Source: Acridotheres tristis
Lineage: Eukaryota; Chordata; Aves; Passeriformes; Sturnidae
DNA: 64,000 nucleotides
NCBI GenBank assembly: GCA_037013685.1
Contig: CM072889.1
Coordinates: 8,131,976-8,195,975 of the forward strand
Direction of reading: 5' to 3'
Made by a program: the position numbers and the translations under genes. Under the pieces are notes generated by a model. That model did not search any database. It was not told where the DNA came from and worked only from the letters and a program-made list of their open reading frames with translations. Positions 53,801-64,000 of this stretch are shown here, piece after piece; within the stretch, counting starts at the first letter, position 1; every line of letters begins with the position of its first letter.

Positions 53801-55879
53801 ACGTGCCCACCCACAAGGTCCAGCCTCCAAGACCCACAGGGTCTACCCAAACCCTTTTTCTCCTTTTGTCAGAAGCCATCTTGTCTATGAGCAAGAATCT
53901 CATCCTGCAAAAATAACTTCAGAAGCTGCCCTAATTTGAGCCCTAATGCCCAATGCTTTAGGTATCTGAGAAGCAGGAGGAAGGACCTGGCTGGACCATG
54001 TGCATCACCAACCCAAACAACTCCTTTCTTGTGTACTAAAATAAGCAGGACTGGCTGTATCACAACCATCTGTGTTGGAGTGTCTCTGTGATGGGCTGTG
54101 CACAAGCTTCCCAGCCCCTCCTTGGGGTGTTCCCAGCCAGGAGTGGCCCAGGGTATACTCCTTCCTGAAGATGCAACCCCACAGAAATTCAGGGCCAGGT
54201 AGCCAACACCTAGCAAAGCAAGAGAAAGAATTTTTAGCTCTGAGCAACAAATACCCTTCTTGTAGCCTCCAAAATATGCCTGAGGACTTCAAAAGCCCAG
54301 TGCCAGGCAACCTCACCTCTTAAATTTAATCAGATAGAACCTCCCAAACTGACTGCAGAGCTGTAGACTTGCACTGCCTGACTAGCAGCATTCCCTGTAC
54401 CAGAGGGGTGTGCAATGCTGAATGTCTTAGCAAAGGACACCAAGCACCAGATTTTCAGAAATCAAAGGTACGCTTAGATGGGATGGCCAGTGAGTTAAAA
54501 AAAGTCTTTCTTGAGCAAAAAGAGAAATCCTTTCAAAGAGCTGCCTGATCCTGCTTTCACAGGGAATGCACAGAAGCAGGGCAGGAATTCAGGAAAACTC
54601 TGCAGATACACATCTGCAAGGAAGCCTTGTTCAGTGCTATGTAGGATGTAACCTTAATGGGGTACATGATTCCAGAGGTGGACATGCCCTAGTAAAGGCA
54701 CAAGGGCAAAGAGTAAACCACTCTACTTCAGCAGGGCAGGAAAGTGGACACAGCCTTCATCTACACCAGAATTGGTTCTGCCACATTTATCACACCTTGC
54801 TGGCAAACACAACACAACCTGAGCAATACAGTGTGACTGCTGATTGGGCGTCAGTAGATTTTCATGGGAAGAGGGTATCCTGTTAAGGATCCCAATAACC
54901 TCCCACACTCGGTAGCTGCCAGAGAGCTCATCTTACAAATAAAAATTACTCTGACCATCAATCCATCCCTATTAACAAAACCCCAATAAGAAGCAACCTA
55001 TTCTGTCCCCTAAGAGCTGTGGGTATTACAGTGCCCTGCAGTTTTCCCCCATGCCACGCTGCTGCGGCATCAGCACTTGGCCCCATGGTCCCATGCTTCC
55101 CCGAGGCTGCATTACATAGGGGACTGTGGCAGCCAACCCTGCTGAGACCAGGCAGCTCCAGGGGGGTCTGGAATGGCACAAGAGCAGTACTCGATTATCT
55201 CTGCCAGGGGCTGATGTGAAGAGTACTGGGGGGAGGGACAAGGAGGGATGCTGAAAGCTAACAATTAAATTTGGGGGCCTGCTTGGCCCATGATGTCATG
55301 GCTTCACAGTGCCCTGGCAACTGGCTGTGGGTGAGCATCTGCTGGGATCTGGGGATGGTTATTTTTCTGAGGTTCAGACCTTTCCCAGTGGCTCTGAATC
55401 AAGCTGGTTGTCCTGACAACCTGGATAGTGGCAGCTTCTGATAACCACATAATGAGGTTGTCACAAAAAGGAGCCCCTCCATCAGAAAGGTTTAGGGATC
55501 ATTAATCTTTACGAGGGAGTGTGAGAGAAGAAGTAAGGGAACCATCTGATGATGCTGGAGCACGTCAACAGTCTCCCTTGGAAAGGAGCTTCATTAGACA
55601 GGAACCAAGTAGGAACCACCTACCAACAAGTAGCAGTGGGAACAGGCAGGCAGCCTGCCAGCAGCAAAGGGTCCCAACTGCTCAGCTATGGAATGCTGAG
55701 ATCCAGGCAAAGACAGAGCAAAGAGGACACACAGGTGCTGCCTCGGAATGATTCAAGTTGCTGAGCAGTGAAAGTGCCCAGGGCTCACCTGAGAACAGGG
55801 TGACAGCCTGCAACAAGTGACACACTAAGGCTGGCACATAGAGGCCTTCCCATGGTGCTACAGCTCTCACGTGCTGCCT

Positions 55880-55945
55880 CTTGGAGGGTAAGGCACTGAA
55901 AAACTCTGTGCCTTAGTTTACCCCATTTGCAGGTAGCTTCTGTGA
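55880..55945 (+). repeat. MIR-like SINE fragment
   Basis: CTCTGTGCCTTAGTTTACCC CATTTGCAGG matches the MIR core/3' segment (CTCTGTGCCTCAGTTTCCCC ATCTGTAA) with a few changes. Ancient amniote repeat. Confidence 0.5.
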
Positions 55946-57194
55946 ATGGTTAGAATACTTCCCACTCCTGTCCTGCAAATCTTGCTTAGGTCAGGGCACA
56001 GCAATGCAGCTCATTCAAAGAGAATTCATGCATGACTGCTGTCCTGAGGATCCCTCTCAGCTTAGGTGCAAGATGTTCCCTGAAAACTGAACCTGTGGGA
56101 TAATGCAAGGCACCAAACACCGTGTCTTCCCCTGGAATCTTCTCAACCCAGGAAACTCTTTGTCCTTCACCTTGTCCTTGTGAAACGTGGATTTCATTCA
56201 CCCTTTACTCAAGAGACCTGCAAGTTACCTACTGTGGCTGCAATAACAGTGGACTGAGGTGCTGCAGTTTGAAACCTTTGTGGATGGCAGTAACACCATA
56301 GCTTGGAGAAGCTCAATTGCCAAACTGCTGATCCCCAGGACCAGGTTCCTGGAGAAGAATGCCTACCTTCGTGTCTAATAAAACATTAAAAATAATAAAA
56401 AAAAAAAACCACCAGAAAACTTTCCTGTAAAATGATGACATCTGAATCTTTCCCAAGAGGAGCCAGAAATTACCTCCTTAGATAAGTCCTTATGAATCTT
56501 CCAGCAATAATTGACAGAATGTGTCTTTTATATCATTTCAATCTGTTTAAAAAATATCTACTAAATGTAAACACTTGCTAAAGTCAGTATGAGACTTTAT
56601 TAATACACTTAACACTATATTTAGTAATAAAGCTTTTATATTAAAAGCTGCTGTACTTTTAGTACATATTTTTACTTCAAACCATTTCCCTATTCAAAAT
56701 TAGTGCTTCAACTGTGGATTTAAGTGAGATCTAATAGGACTATTAATACATGTCAATTGAATACCAATCAATTACTAAGGACTGCATTTAATAGATACAT
56801 CTCTTAATATACTACTGCTATACCTAATTAAAATGTTGTCAAATCTTCACAACTCTTGTAAACAATCAAGTGAGATATAAGCCACCTCCAGGAGCTGGTA
56901 AAACTGAATGTAGTGCTCTCCTACTCTGGGGAAGTGGATGATATAAAATTTAAAGCTAAGACAAAGATATAGTTGATTACACATAACAGAAATACTCTCA
57001 GATTAATAATAGGCATCAGGTTCACAAATCCTGCCTCTCACACAAAGGAAAGGAATGTCTGCAAGGAGATCCCCAACCTGGAAGAGGGTTTTGCAAGAGG
57101 GAAACAATATGAGGTGATACTGCTCATACCTGTGCTCTGCAATCCTACCTGAGCTGTCTTTAGTGATTCTTCCCACAGCATTCCTCCTCCAGTT

Positions 57195-57270
57195 TTGGCA
57201 GAGGGGAAACTGAGGCAAAGAGCAGCTCAGTGGCAGCCGTAGAGTAGCTTTGCCTCCCAGGGATCTCCAG
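57195..57270 (-). repeat. MIR-like SINE fragment, reverse orientation
   Basis: GGGGAAACTGAGGCAAAGAG CAGCTCAG on the plus strand is the reverse complement of the same MIR segment; the following GCCTCCCAGGGA fits the family too. Ancient and truncated. Confidence 0.5.
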
Positions 57271-60200
57271 TGTCACTCACAGCCCCCTTTTTGTTTACTG
57301 AATTGCAATTTAAATCACCTCCCAGCAGGAGTAGCAGGACTAACAGCTTCAATGTATCAAGCCCCACCTTAACACAGCTTGTAAACAGAACACGTCACAG
57401 CTTCCTGCAGAAACACCAGTGGGATCCAGAATTCTTCAGGAGAATCCCTGTCAAGTCCAATTGTGTCTGGTTTGCACTTAAACATCAACCATTCTCTTTC
57501 ATGGAGAACATCCTGTTTGACTGAACACAAGCAAAGATGACCCACCTGCCTGCTGAATTTTATCTGCTCAAGTTGTCGCTCAGTCTGCTCCCAGGATTGA
57601 GAACGCCAAGATCCACCCTATCTATCGAAACAGCACAGAATGGTTTCCAGTCCTTCCGGGCACCAAAGAATAAGATTCTTCGCCCAGATGTGTCTGGGCA
57701 AGCCATCACAGCCCAGCACAAATACCAAATTTAACTGATACATGACCATGCCCAACCCCCTGCACTAGAGAATCTCAGCAGAGATGAGAGCCTTTCCCCT
57801 GTAGGAACATCTGTACATGACTATGGTGCAGTACACTCTAAAGGCACAATCTGACAGTAAAACCACCACAGCATGATGGGCAAGTGCAGCAAGTTTATCT
57901 TCTCCAAAAGCAGCTATCATTCAACAGTGATTCTTCATTGGAACAGCCACACATCACCATGCCTCTGTTTTCAGCTTGCAAAATGTCTAGAGGTGGGTGA
58001 GACATATAAAAACCATTCTCCAGGCTGTTTATCTTTGTTTTACTACGAAAAGCATTTGCCAACATACTAGATTTTTACACAAGTCATTCTCCATTTTCTC
58101 CCCAGAAACTTGTGAGCAGGAATGATACCAATTTTTGTGCCTGCTGAGAGACATTAAAATAAAGAGGCTCAAGAGGTGAAATGTCACCATTTTATAGGCT
58201 GCCACACTGTGGCAGTTCAGGCTTAACCATACTGTGGCAGTGTCTGTATCTGGGGTTTTAATTTACATTCACATTGATGTAATTATTAAGACTAATTAAT
58301 GAAGCACTGAAGTGGAGCAAGTGTGAAGCTGCCCTGTCTGCACAGCCCTCAGCTCTTGATATCTGAGCTCAACTCTGTCAGTGGGAGACCTGCTAAGCTC
58401 CCACCTTGATGTAGAGAATTGAAAAGGGTAAACTTTTGGTGGTACCTGGCATTCTAGGGTTTTAGAAATGCTGAATATGAAGGCCAGTATTTAATCTGTG
58501 ACTGTCCAGAGCATCTCAACTTCCCAGACCAAAACCACTTGAAGGTAACATCCAAAGGAAATGAAAATGAACTGATTCAAGCAAATAAGGCTGTTAGAAA
58601 ATGAAATGGAATTAACAGTTTTTACACTGGGACCATTATTGAATCTTTTTTAAATGCCTGTTTCTGGGCCAGACATGTTTGCAATAAAAAAACCCAAACA
58701 TGCTCTCTGGCTCTTTTCCACCGAATACAGTTATGCTTCAGGAGCAGAAAGGGCTTAGGCAGAGATTCAGACCTCTTTTTTGCACTCCATCCCCAGAAGA
58801 TTTCACATAGGGATGATTTTGGCCTGAAGATACTAGAGTGCTGTTTGCTGTGGAAGGGAAGCAGTGTCGAGCAGCTGTTAGGAAAACTTTGCCATACCTC
58901 ATTACCTGCTGCCTGCAGGGTATTCTGGTGAAAGCAGAAATGTCTGATGCCACTGAAGTCCATGATTTCCCTATGAGCCCTGAGACATGCTCCATGGGAA
59001 CAGGAAGGGAGCCAATCTGTGAGGGACGCAGCAAGGCACTACAGAACAGGGTGGAGATACAGTCTTACATGCAGAAACCAACAAGCAGAAGAAAAAATAC
59101 TCTATTTTCAATTCATCATCCCATAATAAACCAGTCAGAAAGACTCCAAACCTAGGCTGAGTTTCCTCTGGCTGGCCTGTAGCACAAACAAACTCATAAA
59201 GGTTTGTACCCTTCACAAACCCTAGACCTTCAACTAAGGTATCACAGGGAAGGGTCTGAGTCAATCCTTCAAAGAAGATGAGACAGCTGAGGCTGCTTTC
59301 ATCTCTAGTGGTTCCTTCCCCTTCCACACATGAAAGTGGATCCTTATGTACATGTGCCTCCTCCTGCTCATTCAGCTCTCCCTTGAAAATCCACTTTTCC
59401 CAAAACAAATGTTGTGAATCTGAGAATGAATCTCATACTAGATCAGTATGAACTCTGATTTCACAGCTTCACAGGTGTTATGGGTGAATATGAACAAAGG
59501 TGTTGTGGATGGCAAACACAAAGCTCTGCACAATGGCTTGTGAGGGTTGGAGAATGCGGGTTCCCAGTATGGTGCAATGCAAAGGTACCATAGGCATCAG
59601 GATAACATCAGCCCACAGGGTATGAAGAAGGTCTTTATGTAGTTCCCTTTCCACAAAGGAAGGCTTCATTGCCTAGAGAATATCCCATGACAGTTAGTTT
59701 ACTGCCAGGCTAGCTCAGGGCAGTGCTCTCCCAGAAGTAGAAGACCAGAAACAAGGGCTGTCTGTACACTTCCACACCAGCCTCCAAGACTGAAGTCTTA
59801 AAATTAGAAAAAGCATGATAGAGAATGCCTGACTTGACTTAGAGAATACCCTTCCTAAGCTTACTGGGGTTGTGACCTGGAAAATTAAAATGCAAGAAAC
59901 TCTCCAGTTGCTGACCAGGCAAAATGGTTGATATTGGATTAAAGATTCAAGGCTATCTGCTGTAGCACACAGGCACCAACTGCACTGGCTGAAGTACCCC
60001 TCTCTTCTTTAGTGTGCCCAATACCAGCTACAGCAGCAGGACTGAGACCATCTTTGTGATACAAACAATTTTCAACAGCTGAAGAGAAAGATTCCTCTGA
60101 ATCCTGATTAAGTGAGACACTTCAAACAGCATTTCAGAAAGCTGGCCCAGAGAAAGGTCTACTGACTTAGTGAGACTGACCACATCATGACAGTAAATGG

Positions 60201-61964
60201 AGAATGTGCCAAAAAGCAAACTTACATCTACAGACCACCTCAGTGCACTTACTTCTTTAGAGGAGAATATCCCTTTCTTCTCTTCACTGTGAATCCTCCA
60301 GCATCTTCCTTCCCTTTCTCCCCTGCACACACTTGCAGCTCATTTTATATCAGGACACAGCCAGTAAAAAAGTACAAGTACTGTTCATACCAAGCAGTAT
60401 TTCTGCTGTTTGTCTCTAAACCCTTGGTTTTGTTTGGCCACAAAGGGAACTCCATAGGCAGTAGTGAAGGCTAAGCATGTGTGAAGGTACAAACACCAAG
60501 GAGAAGTTAATTCCATAGCTTTATCCTCCGTATCATTGGGACAGCTACAGTCTACTTTGACATAGCATAGATGGAATCAAATATTAGTTTGAAGACAGAA
60601 TGCCAATATCCCAGAAATAATCCTTTAATCATAATTTCAGAGTCCAGAAAGCACTGCAGCATGAGTTTTCTGACAAAAGAGTGGGTTTTTTCTTCTCATG
60701 ATTCTTGAATTATGCATTTCAGTGTACAAAACAGCACAGGTTTGACGAGTAGAAGAGTTTTGAACCCCAAGATTAAGGAAAGAGATGTTCATGAGACCCT
60801 GGCCACATGACAGTGTATAGGAAGAGGGTAAGGCCTGTTGGACATCTTTTCTAAACACTTCCAGTGACCAGCTTCTTTAAGAAGCTCAAGGAAGCACCAA
60901 TTTCAGCACGCATCCAGAGGGTGGATGAACACAACTCACGGAAAATATGTGAAATTTTTATTCTCCATCCAATATAGATTGAAATCAAATGTAGTAAGAA
61001 AAGATATTTCAAGAATTGTAAATATGACCTTTTGGCCAGCTTGAGTCAAGTGTATAAAACATGACAGTACATTTCAGCCCTCACCTCTGACTGTGAAAGC
61101 TGGGTGTTTAGAGAATACAGTCAGTCATTAATCCGGTGCTCAAAGATGTCACCTAAACAAGAGCTGGGATCAGGAAGAAATCCTCAGCTGACATTAAAAT
61201 GTTAAATGAAATGGACTGAATCCAGTTATTATTTCTATTGCAATTGCTAATATATAAGATGGGGCTGGAGGTCTGATTACCAAGATAAACACATGCCATC
61301 AATGCCACTGGAGACAGAGACTGATTGAAGATTTGGATCTGTTCTGCTCTGCGGTGCCAAGTCAGACTCCCCTTCCACCCCAGGCCTGCTGATATTTGAG
61401 AATCCAGTAAGCTCCCATAGGCTAAGTGAATCCCGGTCCCAGCGATAGTGTCTGGGCATTCTCATGCATCACAAAGGCTACAAACCTGCATGGTTGCCCA
61501 ACTATTCTGCTAACCTCCATGTTTCAGGAGATATTTCCTTCTTTTGATACCCATAAAATTCAAAGCTCAGAGATTTATGAACCCTGGTAAACCCAGCATA
61601 TAAACAGAAACCATCTCCTTCCATGAGCAAGTTAATTTTTCTTGTAAGAGATCTCACATCAGGCTTTCATCTCTTAAGCCAAGGTACCAAGACAGCCTTC
61701 CTTGTCATGGAAATGCCTTTGCAGTCAGCTGGTAAGTTTCCCTGTCAGTCTGAGCTCTTCAATGCAAAGATATGTCATAAATCTTCCTCCAAAAAAAATC
61801 CTTTACTAAATGAGAGGAAAATTACTGGGGTGCATTGATAGCTTTCAACTATCAGAAAAAACTTTGTGAAGTTTTATAGAGACCCAACCCAGCCAAGAAC
61901 AATCACCTTTAGAACAGAAATTAAAATTAAATATCTTTATTTTTTCATGAAGGAAAAAGCAGCA

Positions 61965-62601
61965 TGTTGCACTGGAGCACTGTCCTGGGGTACAATGCAA
62001 AAATGTGTATTCTATCACCATCTGTTAAAATGTGGGAGGGGTGGTGATCCTTATCTCTGTGGGAGATATCCTCTGCTGATGTGCCATCTGATAAGATCAG
62101 GGGGATGATCATCGTTATCTATTCACAACCCATCCTTCCTCCAGAAGATATATTCTGTTAATGGGCCATTAAGTCCTATTGTGTGACTGATAAGATTACA
62201 TCATCCCATTGGGAGATGCCCCAGCCAGGGACAGGAGCCAAGCCTTTCCTACCTAGATAAAAAACTGGGGTTTGGGACACGAGAGCAGACCTTTCCACTG
62301 GATCCCAGAGGAAAGTCGGATCATTTCCACATCATCGCTGGATCTTCAGAGGAAAACTGCACCTTCTACAGGAGCACTGCTTCAACTGAATCACATCTGT
62401 CATCCAGGAGGACTGCAGCCACCATTTATACGGACTGCTACCAACACCCTGACTGACAGGGTGTCAGGTTGCATTTTTGACTGTGTTGGTGGTTGTTTCT
62501 TTCATATTATTGCATGTATTTTATTTTTTTTTCTCTTTTCTCCTATTAAATTGTATTACTGACTTGGAGTCTCGCACTGGTTTTACTTTCAAACCAACAC
62601 A
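61965..62601 (+). mobile_element. 5' LTR of an endogenous retrovirus (ERV2/K-type primer)
   Basis: The right end is fixed by the primer-binding site 5 nt downstream: the LTR ends ...CCAACACA at about 62601. The left end is set at TGTTGCACTGG but could be some bases away (another TG start is at 61981). Inside are a TATA-like GATAAAAAA at 62256-62264 and a polyadenylation signal ATTAAA at 62545-62550, followed by a GT-containing stretch. U3 is rich in GATA motifs. The 3' LTR is beyond the window, so LTR-LTR identity and target duplication cannot be checked. Confidence 0.8.
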
Positions 62602-62606
62602 TTTAT

Positions 62607-62624
62607 TGGCGCCCAACGTGGGGC
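62607..62624 (+). promoter_or_regulatory. Retroviral primer-binding site, tRNA-Lys(CUU)
   Basis: TGGCGCCCAACGTGGGGC is complementary over all 18 nt to the 3' end of vertebrate tRNA-Lys(CUU) (Lys1,2), including the CCA. Betaretrovirus-like and ERV2/K-type elements commonly use this primer. It starts minus-strand DNA synthesis during reverse transcription. Confidence 0.95.
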
Positions 62625-62643
62625 CCAAAGGGTACTGAGAAAA

Positions 62644-62649
62644 GTGAGT
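62644..62649 (+). promoter_or_regulatory. Candidate major splice donor in retroviral leader
   Basis: GAAAA|GTGAGT lies 20 nt after the primer-binding site and 20 nt before the first long ATG. This is where retroviruses place the donor for spliced subgenomic RNAs. Use would remove the reading frame at 62670 from spliced messages. Consensus match only. Confidence 0.5.
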
Positions 62650-62669
62650 ATTACAATTTTGTTTTCACC

Positions 62670-64000
62670 ATGATTCTCAACATGCTTACATGGGTTTTAT
62701 ATCTTGCCCTCTATATTTTTCCACACATGGGGAACTATCTGCCAGCTGTAATGCTCCTATGTAGACCAGGATATGGTATAAAAATTGCTTTATTGGCCTA
62801 TTATGTCTACTGCATGATAACCTCTGAGGCAATGAACATAATCTGGAATATATACTCGACTTTGTTTGCTTGTCCTAGTCTAGGTTGCAACATCCAGGGC
62901 TTTAACAATCACACCCAGCCCTTGGGGGGAGGGGTAAAGGATGATTTTTTCCAATCTTTCTGGCCTGATACAGTAGTTTTTGGAAATGTTGAGTTCCCGT
63001 TGGATGCTAAGGACAGCATAATATTGTTGCTAGTTCTGCTTTGTCTCCTCTGCACAGCTTTTACAGCCTACAACATGCTTAGAAACAAAACACTACATGG
63101 TGTATTGCTGCGTATTCTTGAGGAAGAGGAAAAAAGAACCAAATCAACTTCGTCCACGTCTGCACAGAATGTCACAAAGAGGAGAAGAACCAAACAAAAA
63201 GCAACAGTGTCTGTGTCTATGCAGACTGTCACAGAGGAGGAAAAAGCCAAAAGCAAAGCAACAGTGTCCGTGTCTACGCAGACTGCCACAGAGGAGGAAA
63301 AAGCCAAAAGCAAAGCAACAGTGTCTGTGTCTATGCAGACTGCCACGGAGGAGGAAAAAGCCAGAAGCTCCATCAGCATCTCCACACAAACCATCACTGA
63401 GCCAGAACAGCCTAGACCAGTAGCAGTTGCCCCCGTTCAGAAGAAGAAATCAAAGAGCAAATCAGTCCACATAGTGACTGACGAGGACGTGGCAGGACCT
63501 TCGCACCCAGCGGAAGTGACAGAGCCAGAAATCATCACTCGCTCTCTATCCCTGGGTGAGCTGCATGACTTGCGGAGGGAATTCACCCGCCAGACAAATG
63601 AGTCCTTCTTGACCTGGCTGCTCCGCATCTGGGACGCTGCAGCCAATGACACCATTCTGGATGGATGTGAGGCCAGGCAACTGGGCTCTCTGTCCCGGGA
63701 TGTGGTCATTGACCAGGGGATTGGGAGAACCCAAGAAACTCTCAGCCTCTGGCGGCGACTGCTGACAAGTGTGAAGGACAGATACCTTTGTAAAGAAGAT
63801 CTTCAGGTGCACCAAGGAAAATGGAGCACAATAGAACAAGGTATCCGATGCCTGAGGGAATTGGCCGTACTGGAGATCATTTTCTCAGAAGATGAGAGAT
63901 TTCCTAAGAGCCCAGACTGTGTCCGGTGCACGTCACAGATGTGGCTGAGATTCGCACGGCTTGGACCAGAGATGTATTCCCGTTACCTGGCAACGCTGCA
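62670..64000 (+). CDS. Endogenous retrovirus 5' ORF, membrane-anchored Gag-like protein (runs off window)
   Basis: Open without a stop from ATG 62670 (context CACCATGA, first AUG after the primer-binding site) to the edge: 443 codons plus two bases. Seen: hydrophobic N-terminus (LTWVLYLALYIF at 6-17, IKIALLAYYVYCMI at 37-50); a possible N-glycosylation site NHT at 80-82; a clear transmembrane segment IILLLVLLCLLCTAF at 117-131; a basic/acidic region with 19-residue repeats at about 151-247; a Lys/Ser-rich stretch; and from about 297 a domain rich in Leu, Trp and charged residues, with FLTWLLRIWDAA, GSLSRD and SLWRRLL, likely helical. Its position between primer-binding site and the expected pol makes it the gag-position gene. 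I do not recognise a matrix, capsid or zinc-knuckle signature in the visible part. The N-terminal membrane region is unusual for Gag. Absence of stops suggests a young insertion. Function is inferred from position only. Confidence 0.8.
   Translation, partial: MILNMLTWVLYLALYIFPHMGNYLPAVMLLCRPGYGIKIALLAYYVYCMITSEAMNIIWNIYSTLFACPSLGCNIQGFNNHTQPLGGGVKDDFFQSFWPDTVVFGNVEFPLDAKDSIILLLVLLCLLCTAFTAYNMLRNKTLHGVLLRILEEEEKRTKSTSSTSAQNVTKRRRTKQKATVSVSMQTVTEEEKAKSKATVSVSTQTATEEEKAKSKATVSVSMQTATEEEKARSSISISTQTITEPEQPRPVAVAPVQKKKSKSKSVHIVTDEDVAGPSHPAEVTEPEIITRSLSLGELHDLRREFTRQTNESFLTWLLRIWDAAANDTILDGCEARQLGSLSRDVVIDQGIGRTQETLSLWRRLLTSVKDRYLCKEDLQVHQGKWSTIEQGIRCLRELAVLEIIFSEDERFPKSPDCVRCTSQMWLRFARLGPEMYSRYLATL
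63120..63404 (+). repeat. 57-bp tandem repeats inside the retroviral ORF
   Basis: Units begin GCAACAGTGTC at 63201, 63258 and 63315, exactly 57 bp apart and nearly identical. A degenerate unit precedes them (from about 63120) and another follows (about 63372-63404). In frame they give a 19-residue unit of the form EEKAKSKATVSVS(T/M)QTATE. Confidence 0.92.

Larger units (their letters stand above)
51261..61964. other. Intergenic sequence upstream of PAK3, no gene recognised
   Basis: 10.7 kb without coding exons that I recognise on either strand, including no cysteine-rich chordin-like exon of the kind expected from the neighbouring gene CHRDL1 in mammals. An A-rich run lies near 56,390-56,410, and 56.5-56.95 kb is unusually AT-rich. 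Two short MIR-like fragments are listed separately. Confidence 0.6.

Noticed and set aside
62272..62562. 96-residue plus-strand frame ending in a hydrophobic run
   Set aside because: It lies wholly inside the LTR (R/U5) and ends at the polyadenylation region; the hydrophobic tail comes from the T-rich tract there.
63068..63397. 109- and 81-residue minus-strand frames and a 108-residue plus-strand frame with striking repeats
   Set aside because: They are shadows of the 57-bp tandem repeat in the true retroviral frame that starts at 62670; a 57-bp period keeps any initially open frame open.

Overview
The window is vertebrate nuclear DNA, almost certainly from a bird and probably a songbird. 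The evidence is long AT-rich introns with short, well-spliced exons, CR1 LINE tails and a CR1 reverse-transcriptase fragment, only sparse ancient MIR-like SINE traces, and the 5' end of a tRNA-Lys-primed endogenous retrovirus with a long undamaged reading frame. The species is not determined.

The one conventional gene is the 5' half of PAK3 (p21-activated kinase 3), on the minus strand. Six constitutive coding exons and one alternative exon lie between 15.0 and 4.06 kb. They encode the N-terminal regulatory half: the Nck-binding proline motif, the CRIB/PBD, the autoinhibitory region, the acidic stretch, the PIX-binding proline motif, and the linker just before the kinase. All splice phases agree, giving 254 codons plus one base without the alternative exon. 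The kinase exons are not in the leftmost 4 kb and must lie beyond the window. The 45-nt alternative exon b, which interrupts the Cdc42/Rac-binding and autoinhibitory region, is present with intact splice sites. A counterpart of mammalian exon c was not found.

Upstream of the start-codon exon lies about 35 kb that I read as PAK3 intron 1 (15.0-50.7 kb). It holds two CR1 tails, two candidate LTRs in the same orientation as PAK3, and one possible 38-nt untranslated exon. A CpG island at about 49.25-51.25 kb is the likely PAK3 promoter. It contains a 40-bp tandem repeat; three copies each carry, on the PAK3 strand, an ATG followed 17 nt later by a consensus splice donor. Choosing among these donors would set the number of tiny upstream ORFs in the 5' UTR.

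From 51.3 to 61.9 kb I see no gene. The right end, about 61.97-64.0 kb, is a plus-strand endogenous retrovirus: LTR, a perfect 18-nt tRNA-Lys(CUU) primer-binding site, a leader splice donor, then a frame open from an ATG at 62,670 to the window edge (443 codons). Its product looks like a membrane-anchored Gag-type protein: hydrophobic N-terminal segments, a clear transmembrane helix, 19-residue repeats carrying TQT/MQT motifs, then a Trp/Leu-rich helical domain. This and the repeated splice-donor unit are the most unusual items here.
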